Positions 35,615 through 45,346 of a stretch of 64,000 bases of DNA are shown here, one piece after another; position 1 is the stretch's first letter; every line of letters begins with the position of its first letter. The notes below the pieces were generated by a model, which saw only the letters and a program-made list of their open reading frames with translations, was not told the DNA's origin and made no database searches. Source of the DNA: an uncultured Paracoccaceae bacterium. GTDB taxonomy: Bacteria > Pseudomonadota > Alphaproteobacteria > Rhodobacterales > Rhodobacteraceae. The stretch spans positions 372,001 to 436,000 of the forward strand of contig CANLVD010000002.1 in the NCBI GenBank assembly GCA_947494445.1, given 5' to 3'. A program made the position numbers and the translations under genes.

Positions 35615-36883
35615 TTACTGGTAGCCTTCGGGAAACGGATCAGGCTCGACCAGTTCAGCGGTCTCGAATACCACCTCATACTGACCATCGGGCTTGGCCA
35701 GACCGACGCGGGTCTTGGACCAGAGGTGATGGTTTTCATGCACCTTGACGTAGCCTTCGGGCGCTGTATCCAGCTCGATCCCGATCTGGGCTTCGCGCAC
35801 CTTGTCGACGTCAAAGCTGCCCGCTGCCTCGACAGCAGCTTTCCAGAGCCATGGGCCAAGATACGCGGCCTGTGTCACATCGCCGATCACGATGTCTTCG
35901 CCCCACATTTCCTTGAAAGCTTTAACGAAGGCTGCGTTGTTTGGATTGTCCAGCGACTGGAAGTACTTCATGCAGGCATACGCGCCTTCCATGTTCTCGC
36001 CGCCGATGCCCAGAATTTCGTCTTCCGTTACCGAAATGGTCAACAGAACTGGATCCTCGGCTGTCATATCGATGCCTGCTGCCTTCAACTGCTTGTAGAA
36101 CGCGACATTCGAGCCACCCACCACAATCGCATAAATCACATCGGGCTTGCGCAGACGGATCTTGTTGATGACGGAGTTGAACTGGGTGTGGCCCAGCGGA
36201 TAGTACTCCTCGCCCACGACCTTGCCTCCGAGGAAATCCTCGATGTGCTTGCGGGCGATCTTGTTGGATGTGCGTGGCCAGATGTAGTCGGACCCCAGCA
36301 GATAGAAGGTGTTCGCACCCTTGGTTTCCTTGACCCAGTCAAGGCCCGCGATGATCTGCTGGGTCGCTTCCTGACCGGTGTAGATCACGTTGGGGCTTTG
36401 CTCCAGACCCTCATAGAAGGTCGGATAATACAGGAACCCGTTGTGCTGCTCGAAGACCGGCAGAACCGCCTTGCGGCTGGCCGATGTCCAGCACCCCATG
36501 ACAGAGGCCACTTTGTCATTGACCAGAAGCTTGCGTGCTTTTTCCGCAAAAGTTGGCCAATCCGATGCGCCGTCTTCCTGAATGACCTCGATCTTGCGGC
36601 CCAGCACGCCGCCCATGTCGTTGATCTGCTTGATTGCCAGCTTTTCGGCCTGAACCGATCCTGTTTCCGAGATTGCCATGGTGCCGGTGATGGAATGCAG
36701 GATGCCGACCGTGACTGTATCATCGGTGACAGCCAGACCTGTCGTGTTGACTTCGGCTGTTGGATAGCTTTGGGCCAGAAGATTCTTTGGGGCAAACAGT
36801 GCCGCACCAAATGCAGCGCTTGTGGCCATCATCGCGCGACGGCTGAAGCCCTTTGGCGGTTTCGAGGACGGTGTATCGGACAT
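35615..36883 (-). CDS. urtA: Urea/short-chain amide ABC transporter binding protein UrtA (second copy)
   Basis: This 422-residue periplasmic protein has a twin-arginine-like signal (FSRRAMMATSAAFGAALF, cut near LLAQ-S), unlike the Sec signal of the first copy. UrtA hallmarks are VGILHSITGTMAISE, GASDWPTFAEKARKLL and YYPTFYEGLEQSPN. The ATG at 36883 has AAGGA six bases upstream; frames open further upstream have no ribosome site. It heads the urtABCDE-fmdAB run. Linkage to formamidase argues for formamide or similar amides as substrates alongside urea. Confidence 0.9.
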   Translation of the reverse strand: MSDTPSSKPPKGFSRRAMMATSAAFGAALFAPKNLLAQSYPTAEVNTTGLAVTDDTVTVGILHSITGTMAISETGSVQAEKLAIKQINDMGGVLGRKIEVIQEDGASDWPTFAEKARKLLVNDKVASVMGCWTSASRKAVLPVFEQHNGFLYYPTFYEGLEQSPNVIYTGQEATQQIIAGLDWVKETKGANTFYLLGSDYIWPRTSNKIARKHIEDFLGGKVVGEEYYPLGHTQFNSVINKIRLRKPDVIYAIVVGGSNVAFYKQLKAAGIDMTAEDPVLLTISVTEDEILGIGGENMEGAYACMKYFQSLDNPNNAAFVKAFKEMWGEDIVIGDVTQAAYLGPWLWKAAVEAAGSFDVDKVREAQIGIELDTAPEGYVKVHENHHLWSKTRVGLAKPDGQYEVVFETAELVEPDPFPEGYQ

Positions 36884-36969
36884 ATCCATTCCTTTTCGAG
36901 TGCTAATAGATTGGGCGATTCCACGTTCACCCGCCCTCAAAGCATCAGCCCAAGCACCCACCGGCCGAC

Positions 36970-36987
36970 ATACGTCGAATGACGTAT
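36970..36987. promoter_or_regulatory. Inverted repeat between urtA and the sensor kinase, candidate response-regulator site
   Basis: ATACGTC and GACGTAT form a perfect 7-bp inverted repeat with a four-base spacer, 87 bases upstream of urtA and 124 bases before the divergent kinase. Its size and position suit a dimeric LuxR/NarL-type regulator such as the one at 40442. This is inference from position and symmetry only. Confidence 0.45.
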
Positions 36988-37110
36988 ATGCCTGCGTGTT
37001 TTGCCCCCTATGCTGAGAGCAAAGGGGAAAAGCCCATTGGATGGAGGCCAGCAAGTCGCAGCATCACCTGCGGCCCATGAAGTCTTGTTTGAACGAGAGC
37101 GCGTCTGAAT

Positions 37111-40100
37111 ATGGTCACGGCACTACAAGCCACCAGCGAGAAACGGACCTACAATCGCTGGGTTGCGAATGAGACGATGGAAGATTTCGCCTTGCGCTTC
37201 ACCGCACGCAGGGCACGCAGGTGGAGCTACGCACGGGTGGCCAACACCGCCATCGGTTCGATCTCGTTTCTGGCGCTTGAGGCCATCGGCGGGGCCATCA
37301 CCATCACCTATGGCTTTGACATCGCAATTGCCGCGATCATGTTCGTGGGCACAATCCTGTTTCTGACCGGATTTCCGATCTGTTACTATGCCGCGCGCTA
37401 TGGTGTGGACATCGATCTGCTGACGCGGGGCGCGGGCTTTGGGTACATCGGCTCGACCATCACTTCGCTGATCTATGCGTCTTTCACGTTCATTTTCTTC
37501 GCCCTTGAAGCCGCCATTCTGGCGCTGGCACTGGATTTTCTGTTCAACATCCCAATTTTTCTGGGCTACGTGATCTCGGCATTGGTGGTGATCCCGCTGG
37601 TGGTGAACGGCTTTTCAAAGATCTCGGCATTTCACACATGGACCCAGCCGCTTTGGGTCACGCTGCACATTCTGCCTTTCGCGCTGCTGGCATTCGTGGG
37701 TTACGATCTGGACGCATGGACAGGGTTTGAGGGCTATGAAGGCGGCAAGGGCACCTCAACCCTTTTGATGTTCGGTGCAGCCTCAGGCGTGATTTTTTCA
37801 CTGGTGGCCCAGATCGGAGAGCAGGTTGATTTCCTGCGGTTCCTGCCCGAACCCAAGACACGCTCTGATCGTCGCAAGTGGTTTGCAGCCCTGTTGGTCG
37901 CCGGTCCCGGCTGGTCAGTGCTGGGCGTTCTGAAGATGGTGGCGGGATCCTATCTGGCCATTCTCGCGATCCGGGAGGCGGTTCCTGTCGAAGATGCGGG
38001 CGATCCCACGCATATGTATTTCACCGCCTTCGATCAGGTCTTTGGTTCCCCTGCCCTCGTGCTGTTGCTGACGGGTCTTTTTGTGGTCCTGTCCCAGCTC
38101 AAGATCAACGTGACAAATGCCTATGCAGGCTCGATCGCGTGGTCGAATTTCTTTTCGCGGCTTACCCACAGCCATCCCGGTCGTGTGGTCTGGCTGGTGT
38201 TCAATGTGGGCATCGCGCTGATGCTGATGGAGCTTGGCGTGTTTCAGGGTCTGGAGCAGGTGTTGCGGCTTTATTCCCATGTTGCTGTTGCATGGATCGG
38301 AGCACTGGTCGCTGATCTGGTGATCAACAAGCCGCTGGGCCTCAGCCCCAAGGGCATCGAGTTTCGCCGAGCTCATCTTTACGACATCAACCCGGTCGGA
38401 ATGGGTTCCATGGTGCTTGCCTGCATTGCCTCCATTTTGGCGGCAATCGGCTTTCTGGGACCGCTGGCAGAGGCGTTTTCGACCGTCATCGCATTGGGTG
38501 TCGCGTTTGTCTGCGCGCCGGCCATCGCATGGGCCACGGGCGGCAAGTACTATCTGGCCCGACCCGATACGACAGATCCGGCCGAAGCCATGCAAAGCTG
38601 TTCGATCTGTGATTTCCGTTTCGATCACGAGGACATGACACATTGTCCGTTCCACTCCGGCCCGATCTGCTCGCTCTGCTGCACACTGGACAGCAATTGT
38701 CAGGACAGCTGTAAACCCCATGCCCGGCTGGCGACGAATTTCCACAATCTGGTGCATCGCCTGCTGCCCGCAAATCTGGCCACCATGGCCCTGTCGCGCC
38801 TGTCCCGTTTTCTGGTCTTCACCAGCCTGATCGGTGGGTGCTTTGGCGGATTGCTTCTGGTGATCCGGGCGCTTGAGGGGTCGCCCAATTTCGGCGCGAC
38901 ACTCACCATCATCTTCGGCATCGTGCTGATCATCATTGGGATTTCCGTATGGATGTTTCTGCTGATCAACGAGGGGCATCAACTGGCCCGGGCCGAGACC
39001 AACCGCCAGACCGACCGTTTGCTGCGCGAAATCCGAGCGCATGAGCGCACCGACGGCGCCTTGCAGGCTGCCAAGGACAAGGCAGAGGCTGCAAATCTTG
39101 CCAAGACCCGCTATCTGACAGGTCTCAGCCACGAGCTGCGTACGCCGCTTAATGCCATCTACGGTTTTGCCCAGATCCTTGAGAAAGACCCTTCGATCCC
39201 TGCCCATCGGCGGGAATCCGTCTCCACCATCCGGCGCAGCAGTGAACATCTGGCAGGTCTGATCGAGGGGTTGCTCGACATCTCCCGGATCGAGGCCGGA
39301 CGGCTTGAGATCATGCGTGATCGCATCAATCTGAGCATGTTCATCAAGCAGGTGACATCCATCTTCGAGGAGGAAGCCCGTAACAAGGGTGTCACTTTCA
39401 CGGTCGAGACCCGCGGCCCCTTCCCGTCATGGGTTGCTTTTGACGAAAAGCGGCTGCGGCAGATCCTGATCAACCTTCTGTCCAATGCCTTGCGTTACAC
39501 CGAGAAAGGCGAAGTGCTTCTCCGCGTGGCTTACCGGAACGAAGTTGCGCAGATCGAAGTGATTGATACGGGTGTTGGCATAGATCCGGCTTTCCTACCA
39601 AAAATCTGGCGTCCCTTTGAGCGGGGCAGCCATTCCAAGATCCGTGGCTCGGGTCTAGGTTTGACGATCACCAAACTGCTGGTTGAAATACTGGGCGGAG
39701 AGATCGACGTGACCAGCACACTTGGCACGGGCAGCACCTTTACAGTGCGCCTCATGCTGCCTTCGATCACGCCCGACAGCATTCAGGACAAGGCGATCAA
39801 GACCGACACACGCTCCCTGCCCGTGACCGGCTATCATGGTGCACGCAAGTCGATTATGGTGGTGGATGATGACCTGAACCATCTGGCGCTGATCTCCCAT
39901 GTGTTCGAACCTCTGGGCTTTGCCGTGATCTGCGCCTCTGATGCTGAAACCGCTTTGGAACTGTTGACAGACTTCCGCCCGGATATTTTTGTTCTGGACA
40001 TCGACATGCCGGGCCGCGACGGCTGGTCGCTGGCAAAGGAACTTAGAAGCGGGACCCTTGTTGGCATCCCCATCATCATGATCTCGGGCCACGCAAAGGA

Positions 40101-40449
40101 TGCCGAAAAACCCCGCCCGCAACTGGCGCTTTATGATGCGTTCGTCTCCAAACCCTACAACCTTGATGATCTGATCATCCGCATCGGCGAGTTGCTGAAG
40201 CTTGAGTTCATTCTGGAGCAGGACGAGACAGGTGATCAACAAAGCAAGACCAGCCTGTCTGGACAGGATGCCAAGACCCTGATCCAGCTTGCCCTGTCTG
40301 GCAAGGCCAGCGCCATTCGCGCGCAGTTGATCCAACTGGAAACGGATCACGCCTGCCCTGAGCCCCTGATGGCCCGGCTCAAATCCCAACTCGCAGCCTT
40401 TGACCTTCAGGGCATTGCAAAGGAACTGGAGGATCAGACCCATGATTGA
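37111..40449 (+). CDS. Hybrid sensor histidine kinase with NCS1-transporter-like N-terminus
   Basis: This 1112-residue protein begins with about 470 residues resembling an NCS1 (nucleobase/allantoin) permease: the opening NRWVANETMEDFALRFTARR and some twelve hydrophobic segments. A cysteine-rich module follows at about 496-534 (CSICDFRF, CPFHSGPICSLCC, CQDSCK), which may bind metal. Two more membrane segments lead to HisKA (SHELRTPLNAIYGF, His near 674), HATPase (NLLSNALRYTEKG; GSGLGLTITKLL) and a C-terminal receiver (VLDIDMPGRDG, Asp near 963). The transporter part probably senses or co-transports a nitrogen compound. Its stop overlaps the response-regulator start. Confidence 0.85.
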   Translation: MVTALQATSEKRTYNRWVANETMEDFALRFTARRARRWSYARVANTAIGSISFLALEAIGGAITITYGFDIAIAAIMFVGTILFLTGFPICYYAARYGVDIDLLTRGAGFGYIGSTITSLIYASFTFIFFALEAAILALALDFLFNIPIFLGYVISALVVIPLVVNGFSKISAFHTWTQPLWVTLHILPFALLAFVGYDLDAWTGFEGYEGGKGTSTLLMFGAASGVIFSLVAQIGEQVDFLRFLPEPKTRSDRRKWFAALLVAGPGWSVLGVLKMVAGSYLAILAIREAVPVEDAGDPTHMYFTAFDQVFGSPALVLLLTGLFVVLSQLKINVTNAYAGSIAWSNFFSRLTHSHPGRVVWLVFNVGIALMLMELGVFQGLEQVLRLYSHVAVAWIGALVADLVINKPLGLSPKGIEFRRAHLYDINPVGMGSMVLACIASILAAIGFLGPLAEAFSTVIALGVAFVCAPAIAWATGGKYYLARPDTTDPAEAMQSCSICDFRFDHEDMTHCPFHSGPICSLCCTLDSNCQDSCKPHARLATNFHNLVHRLLPANLATMALSRLSRFLVFTSLIGGCFGGLLLVIRALEGSPNFGATLTIIFGIVLIIIGISVWMFLLINEGHQLARAETNRQTDRLLREIRAHERTDGALQAAKDKAEAANLAKTRYLTGLSHELRTPLNAIYGFAQILEKDPSIPAHRRESVSTIRRSSEHLAGLIEGLLDISRIEAGRLEIMRDRINLSMFIKQVTSIFEEEARNKGVTFTVETRGPFPSWVAFDEKRLRQILINLLSNALRYTEKGEVLLRVAYRNEVAQIEVIDTGVGIDPAFLPKIWRPFERGSHSKIRGSGLGLTITKLLVEILGGEIDVTSTLGTGSTFTVRLMLPSITPDSIQDKAIKTDTRSLPVTGYHGARKSIMVVDDDLNHLALISHVFEPLGFAVICASDAETALELLTDFRPDIFVLDIDMPGRDGWSLAKELRSGTLVGIPIIMISGHAKDAEKPRPQLALYDAFVSKPYNLDDLIIRIGELLKLEFILEQDETGDQQSKTSLSGQDAKTLIQLALSGKASAIRAQLIQLETDHACPEPLMARLKSQLAAFDLQGIAKELEDQTHD

Positions 40450-41329
40450 ACGGCCCGTAACGGAACAGAATATCGCACTGGTGGTGGATGATGATCCGGA
40501 CAGCCTGACCATGGTCTCTGCCGCGCTCGAGGAAAACGGCATGTCCGTGATTGTTGCGCGCGATGGCCAGACCGCACTGGATCTGGTCGGGCGGGTATCA
40601 CCCGACGTGATCCTGCTTGATGCCATCATGCCCCGGATGAACGGGTTCGAAACCTGCAAGCGACTGAAATCAGCGCCCTTGGCCACCGAGGCACCGATCA
40701 TTTTCATGACCGGTCTGTCTGATGCCGATGATGTGGTTCGGGGGTTGAGCGCAGGTGGTGTGGATTACATCACCAAACCCATCGTCGTGGATGAACTGAT
40801 CGCCCGGATCGGCATTCACATCGTGAACTCCAAATTGATCCAGAGCGCGCGCGACGCGCTTGATACGTCAGGCCGGTCGATTTTGGCCTTTGACCGGCAA
40901 GGTGAACTGGTCTGGGGGTCGGCTCTGGCACTTGCATCCTTCACGCTTGCTGCGCCCCATCGGACCAGGCTGCGCGAATGGCTGTTGGACAACTCCAGAA
41001 AGCCGGTTTCACAAATCCAGCCACTGGTTCTGGATGGCAATGCCTTTGGTTTCGTTGGCCTGTCGAATTCCCGAGAAATCCTGATCAAGTTCAAACCGGC
41101 TGATCTGGAAACAAGTGAGCAGAAACTGGCACGTCTTCTGTTTCTGACCAGCCGCGAATCCGAGGTTCTTTACTGGCTGACCCTTGGCAAAACAAACCGG
41201 GACATCAGCGCCATTCTGGATCTCAGCCCACGCACAGTGAACAAGCATCTGGAACAGATTTTCCAGAAGATGGGCGTCGACAACCGCACTTCTGCCGCCG
41301 TCGCTGCGGACCGAATCCTGCACGAGTGA
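40442..41329 (+). CDS. Response regulator, receiver plus LuxR-type DNA-binding domain
   Basis: This 295-residue regulator has a receiver domain (phospho-acceptor Asp in VILLDAIMPRMNG), a linker of about 90 residues with a PAS-like opening (ILAFDRQGELVWGSALAL), and a LuxR/GerE helix-turn-helix (SRESEVLYWLTLGKTNRDIS ... LSPRTVNKHLEQIFQKMGV). The ATG at 40442 overlaps the kinase stop and follows GGAGG. By position its target is the divergent urt-fmd operon, perhaps through the inverted repeat at 36970-36987. Confidence 0.87.
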   Translation: MIERPVTEQNIALVVDDDPDSLTMVSAALEENGMSVIVARDGQTALDLVGRVSPDVILLDAIMPRMNGFETCKRLKSAPLATEAPIIFMTGLSDADDVVRGLSAGGVDYITKPIVVDELIARIGIHIVNSKLIQSARDALDTSGRSILAFDRQGELVWGSALALASFTLAAPHRTRLREWLLDNSRKPVSQIQPLVLDGNAFGFVGLSNSREILIKFKPADLETSEQKLARLLFLTSRESEVLYWLTLGKTNRDISAILDLSPRTVNKHLEQIFQKMGVDNRTSAAVAADRILHE

Positions 41330-41394
41330 CAAATCCGACTGTCCGGAAAAGCATCACACCGAAGCTGGACGTTCACTTTTTCTGATCGGAGGAA

Positions 41395-41469
<75 letters not shown>

Positions 41470-41626
41470 GTTGCGAGGCGCGGTTCTAGCGGATTGGCGT
41501 CAAAGTGCAAGGGGATTCGCGCCGCAAAAGCGGATCAAGGTCACGCAAACCATTGGCGGGATGGATAGATCGTCAAGCTGCATCTCATTGCTGGACCTTC
41601 CAGCACGCCTCGCTTAATTGTGACCT

Positions 41627-41785
41627 ATGGCAGAGAAGCGGCGAGACAGCGATGCGACAGCAAAACGGGCCGAGGAAAAGGCCGCGCGGCTGAAACAGGC
41701 GCTTCGGGACAATTTGCGGCGGCGCAAGGCTCAGACAAAAGCACGCGCGACACCGCAGGACAGTGACAAGAACAGGCAGGACTGA
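41627..41785 (+). CDS. Small basic protein upstream of murA
   Basis: This 52-residue, highly charged protein (MAEKRRDSDATAKRAEEKAA..., rich in Lys, Arg, Glu and Ala) is predicted to be one long helix. It ends three bases before the murA start, so it is likely co-transcribed with murA. Small proteins of this kind occur at this place in other Rhodobacteraceae as far as I recall. Its function is unknown; nucleic-acid binding is a guess from composition. Confidence 0.65.
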   Translation: MAEKRRDSDATAKRAEEKAARLKQALRDNLRRRKAQTKARATPQDSDKNRQD

Positions 41786-41788
41786 GAC

Positions 41789-43066
41789 ATGGACAGCATA
41801 AGGGTAGAAGGCGGTCACCCGCTCAAGGGCGAGATCGCGATCTCCGGCGCAAAGAACGCCTGCCTGACGCTGATGCCGGCAGCATTGTTGTCCGATGAGC
41901 CGCTGACTTTGACCAATGCGCCACGTCTGTCAGACATCCGCACGATGACCGAACTGCTGGGTTCGCTTGGCTGCGAAGTTGCCTCCCTTCAGGGTGGCAA
42001 GGTTCTGGCCATCGGTGCAGAGAAGATCAGCAACCACACGGCGCATTACGACATCGTGCGCAAGATGCGCGCTTCGATCCTTGTGCTGGGGCCGATGCTG
42101 GCCCGCGACGGGCACGCGGTTGTGTCGCTGCCGGGCGGTTGCGCCATCGGTGCACGCCCCGTTGATCTGCATCTCAAGGGACTTGAGGCGCTCGGAGCCG
42201 AAATGGATCTGCGCGATGGCTATGTTCACGCCCGTGCCGAAGGCGGTTTGAAGGGCGGATTGGTGGACTTTCCTCTGGTCTCGGTCGGGGCAACGGAAAA
42301 CGTCCTGATGGCCGCAACACTGGCCAAGGGCCAGACAGTGATCCGCAACGCAGCACGCGAGCCGGAGATTGTCGATCTGGCCGATTGCCTGCGAGCGATG
42401 GGTGCCAAGATCTCAGGCGATGGCACATCTGAAATCACAGTTGATGGCGTTGACCGTCTGCATGGCGCGACCCACCCAGTGATCATCGACCGGATCGAGC
42501 TTGGTACCTATATGCTGGCACCCGCGATTGCTGGTGGAGAGGTTGATCTGATTGGTGGCAGGCGCGATCTGGTTGAGGCCTTTTCAGCCAAGCTGGAAGA
42601 TGCGGGCGTTGAAGTCTCTGAAACGCCACGCGGTCTGAAGGTCTCTCGCAAGAACGGGCGGATCAAACCTGTTTCTGTCACGACTGAACCGCATCCCGGC
42701 TTCCCCACCGATTTGCAGGCCCAGATGATGGCATTGTTGACGTTGGCCGATGGCACATCGGTGCTGGAGGAAACGATTTTCGAGAACCGCTTCATGCATG
42801 CCCCCGAACTGACCCGCATGGGCGCCTCGATTGATGTGCACGGGGGCACTGCCACTGTCACCGGTGTCGAACGTCTAAAGGGCGCGCAGGTGATGGCCAC
42901 CGATCTGCGGGCCTCGGTCTCTCTGATCCTCGCAGGACTTGCCGCGGAAGGCGAGACCACCGTCGGCCGGGTCTATCATCTGGATCGTGGCTATGAGCGG
43001 GTCGAGGAAAAGCTTGGTGCTTGCGGCGCGAAGATCGAACGCATCCGGGAGGGCGCGGATGACTGA
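41789..43066 (+). CDS. murA: UDP-N-acetylglucosamine 1-carboxyvinyltransferase
   Basis: MurA transfers enolpyruvate from PEP to UDP-GlcNAc, the first committed step of peptidoglycan synthesis in the cytoplasm. The 425 residues include the N-terminal [20 protein letters not shown] (substrate lysine and asparagine), the active-site cysteine loop [18 protein letters not shown], and the late [12 protein letters not shown] motif. Length is normal. Its stop overlaps the start of the DUF2948 gene. Confidence 0.96.
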   Translation: MDSIRVEGGHPLKGEIAISGAKNACLTLMPAALLSDEPLTLTNAPRLSDIRTMTELLGSLGCEVASLQGGKVLAIGAEKISNHTAHYDIVRKMRASILVLGPMLARDGHAVVSLPGGCAIGARPVDLHLKGLEALGAEMDLRDGYVHARAEGGLKGGLVDFPLVSVGATENVLMAATLAKGQTVIRNAAREPEIVDLADCLRAMGAKISGDGTSEITVDGVDRLHGATHPVIIDRIELGTYMLAPAIAGGEVDLIGGRRDLVEAFSAKLEDAGVEVSETPRGLKVSRKNGRIKPVSVTTEPHPGFPTDLQAQMMALLTLADGTSVLEETIFENRFMHAPELTRMGASIDVHGGTATVTGVERLKGAQVMATDLRASVSLILAGLAAEGETTVGRVYHLDRGYERVEEKLGACGAKIERIREGADD

Positions 43067-43538
43067 CGCCGGTTACGCAGATGGTCAGGAGCGTGCCTTG
43101 CGCCTTCTGGCCCAGAGCGTTGAGGATCTGACGCCGGTTTCAGCCCTGTTGCAGGACGCCGTTGCACAAACGTCCGACATCTCATGGTTGGCCAAAAAGC
43201 ACCGCTTTGCGCTTCTCATGAACCGGTTCCGCTGGGAGGATCGTACACGCGCAGAACTGGGCCGTCGCCCCTATGAACGGGTGCAATCCATGCTGGTGAT
43301 CGACAGTGCCCTGAAGGTCTCAACCAGCGGCATTGATCCACGCGACAAGGAACTGGTTCTGTCCCTGCTGGCCCTCAGCTTTGTAGAGGGTGAGGACGGT
43401 GCGGGGAAGATCATCCTGACATTCTCAGGCGATGGTCAGATCGCGGTTGCGGTCGAATGCATCGATCTGACGCTGAAGGACGTATCGCGTCCTTATCTGG
43501 CGCGCGCCAAGGATGCGCCACATCATCCGGAGGACTAG
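43059..43538 (+). CDS. DUF2948 family protein
   Basis: This 159-residue protein matches DUF2948, a small alphaproteobacterial family found between murA and hisD; the typical features are [20 protein letters not shown] at the start and an [20 protein letters not shown] segment. The ATG at 43059 overlaps the murA stop. No function is known. Operon position suggests no more than a housekeeping role. Confidence 0.8.
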   Translation: MTDAGYADGQERALRLLAQSVEDLTPVSALLQDAVAQTSDISWLAKKHRFALLMNRFRWEDRTRAELGRRPYERVQSMLVIDSALKVSTSGIDPRDKELVLSLLALSFVEGEDGAGKIILTFSGDGQIAVAVECIDLTLKDVSRPYLARAKDAPHHPED

Positions 43539-43541
43539 GAC

Positions 43542-44849
43542 ATGCCGGTCTTCCTGAATGCTGCTGACCCTGATTTCGAAACAGGTTTTCGCGCGCTTCT
43601 GGGCATGAAACGCGAAGCCGATGTCGATGTCGATGCGACAGTGGCTGGCATCATTGCTGACGTGCAGACGCGTGGTGATGCAGCCGTGATTGAGTTGACC
43701 GCTCAGTTTGACCGGATGTCCCTGACACCGGAAACACTTGCCTTCACGCCTGCCGAGATCGATGACGCCATTGCACAGGTGCCAGCGGCCGAGCGCGCCG
43801 CATTGGAATTGGCAGCAGAGCGTATTCGGGCCTATCATGATCGTCAGAAACCCAGCGATGAAAGCTGGACAGACGACACCGGCGCTGTCCTGGGCTGGCG
43901 CTGGGGCGCGGTTGAGGCGGCAGGGCTCTATGTGCCGGGCGGGCTGGCAAGCTACCCATCGTCTGTTCTGATGAACGCGATCCCGGCCAAGGTGGCGGGG
44001 GTTGAGCGTCTGGCGATCTGTGCACCCACACCGGACGGCAAAGCCAACCCGCTGGTCTTGTTGGCAGCACGCTTGTCCGGGGTCGAGACGATCTACCGGA
44101 TTGGTGGCGCGCAAGCGATTGCAGCCCTGGCTTATGGCACCGAGACCATTGATCCCGTCGACAAGATCACCGGTCCCGGCAATGCTTTTGTGGCGGCGGC
44201 GAAACGGCGGGTCTTTGGCCATGTCGGCATCGACATGATTGCCGGGCCTTCGGAAATTCTGGTGATTGCGGACAAGGACAACAACCCGGACTGGATTGCG
44301 GTCGATCTGCTCTCCCAGGCCGAGCATGATGAAAGCGCACAGTCCATCCTGATCACCGATGATGCAGCCTTTGGTCAGGCAGTCGCACGAGCGGTTGAGA
44401 GGCGGCTTGAAACACTGGAACGCCGTGAGATCGCAGGGCCAAGCTGGCGTGATTTCGGGGCTGTGATTACCGTCTCCTCGTTGGATGAGGCGGCAAAGCT
44501 GTCCAACAGGATCGCGCCAGAGCATCTTGAACTCTGCGTGGCAGATGCCGATGCACTGAGCCTCAAGATCAAACACGCAGGTGCGATTTTTCTGGGTTCC
44601 TGGACACCAGAAGCGATCGGGGACTACATCGGCGGTCCAAATCATGTTCTGCCGACAGCGCGATCGGCGCGGTTCTCTTCAGGTCTGTCTGTGCTGGATT
44701 TCATGAAGCGCACGACATTGGCGCGGATGACGCCAGAGGCGCTCAAAGCCATCGGGCCAGCGGCTGAAACACTGGCAATCTCAGAAAGTCTCGAGGCCCA
44801 TGGCCTGTCAGTACGTGCGCGTCTTGATCAGCTGAATGATGAGGGGTGA
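43542..44849 (+). CDS. hisD: Histidinol dehydrogenase
   Basis: HisD carries out the last two oxidations of histidine biosynthesis, histidinol to histidine, using NAD and zinc. The 435-residue protein shows VPGGLASYPSSVLMNAIPAK, the IDMIAGPSEILVIAD segment and the catalytic SQAEHDESAQ motif. It starts 3 bases after the DUF2948 gene and ends 3 bases before the UPF0262 gene. Confidence 0.95.
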   Translation: MPVFLNAADPDFETGFRALLGMKREADVDVDATVAGIIADVQTRGDAAVIELTAQFDRMSLTPETLAFTPAEIDDAIAQVPAAERAALELAAERIRAYHDRQKPSDESWTDDTGAVLGWRWGAVEAAGLYVPGGLASYPSSVLMNAIPAKVAGVERLAICAPTPDGKANPLVLLAARLSGVETIYRIGGAQAIAALAYGTETIDPVDKITGPGNAFVAAAKRRVFGHVGIDMIAGPSEILVIADKDNNPDWIAVDLLSQAEHDESAQSILITDDAAFGQAVARAVERRLETLERREIAGPSWRDFGAVITVSSLDEAAKLSNRIAPEHLELCVADADALSLKIKHAGAIFLGSWTPEAIGDYIGGPNHVLPTARSARFSSGLSVLDFMKRTTLARMTPEALKAIGPAAETLAISESLEAHGLSVRARLDQLNDEG

Positions 44850-44852
44850 TCC

Positions 44853-45341
44853 ATGAGCGGAAATGACAAACTGATCAGGATCGAACTGGACGACACCGGT
44901 CTGCCACCTCCCACGCCGGAAGTGGAGCAGGAACGCCGCGTTGCGATTTTCGATCTGATGGAAGAGAACAGCTTTGCCCTGCCCGGACGCGAAGACCGTA
45001 CCGCCCCACCGGGGCCCTATGGTCTGGACCTGTCCATCCAGGATCGCAGGCTGGTTTTCGGGATCACCGACGAGGCAAAGACGCCCGTGGGGTCGTTCCA
45101 CCTGTCACTCAGCCCGTTTCGCCAGATCATCAAAGATTACTTTGCCATCTGCGAAAGCTACTTTGATGCGGTCAAACGGCTGCCGCCCAGCCAGATCGAG
45201 GCCATTGATATGGGCAGGCGCGGCATCCACAACGAGGGCTCGCAAATCCTGCTTGAGCGGCTGGAGGGCAAGGTCATCACCGACCATGAAACGGCCCGAC
45301 GCCTGTTCACGCTCATCTGCGTCCTGCATTTCAAAGGATAA
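44853..45341 (+). CDS. UPF0262 family protein
   Basis: This 162-residue protein belongs to UPF0262, an alphaproteobacterial family conserved downstream of hisD. Family-type stretches are RVAIFDLMEENSFALPG, FHLSLSPFRQIIKDYFAIC and IDMGRRGIHNEGS. It has no membrane segment or known catalytic motif. Confidence 0.85.
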   Translation: MSGNDKLIRIELDDTGLPPPTPEVEQERRVAIFDLMEENSFALPGREDRTAPPGPYGLDLSIQDRRLVFGITDEAKTPVGSFHLSLSPFRQIIKDYFAICESYFDAVKRLPPSQIEAIDMGRRGIHNEGSQILLERLEGKVITDHETARRLFTLICVLHFKG

Positions 45342-45346
45342 GACGG

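Noticed and set aside
35546-36982. A 478-codon + strand frame opposite the second urtA
   Set aside because: It is antisense to a clear UrtA gene with signal peptide and motifs; composition is that of a shadow frame.
37915-39249. A 444-codon - strand frame opposite the sensor kinase
   Set aside because: It is antisense to the NCS1/kinase coding region, with cysteine/histidine-rich, low-hydrophobicity sequence and no ribosome site.
43425-44645. A 406-codon - strand frame opposite hisD
   Set aside because: Antisense to a canonical hisD; no motifs.
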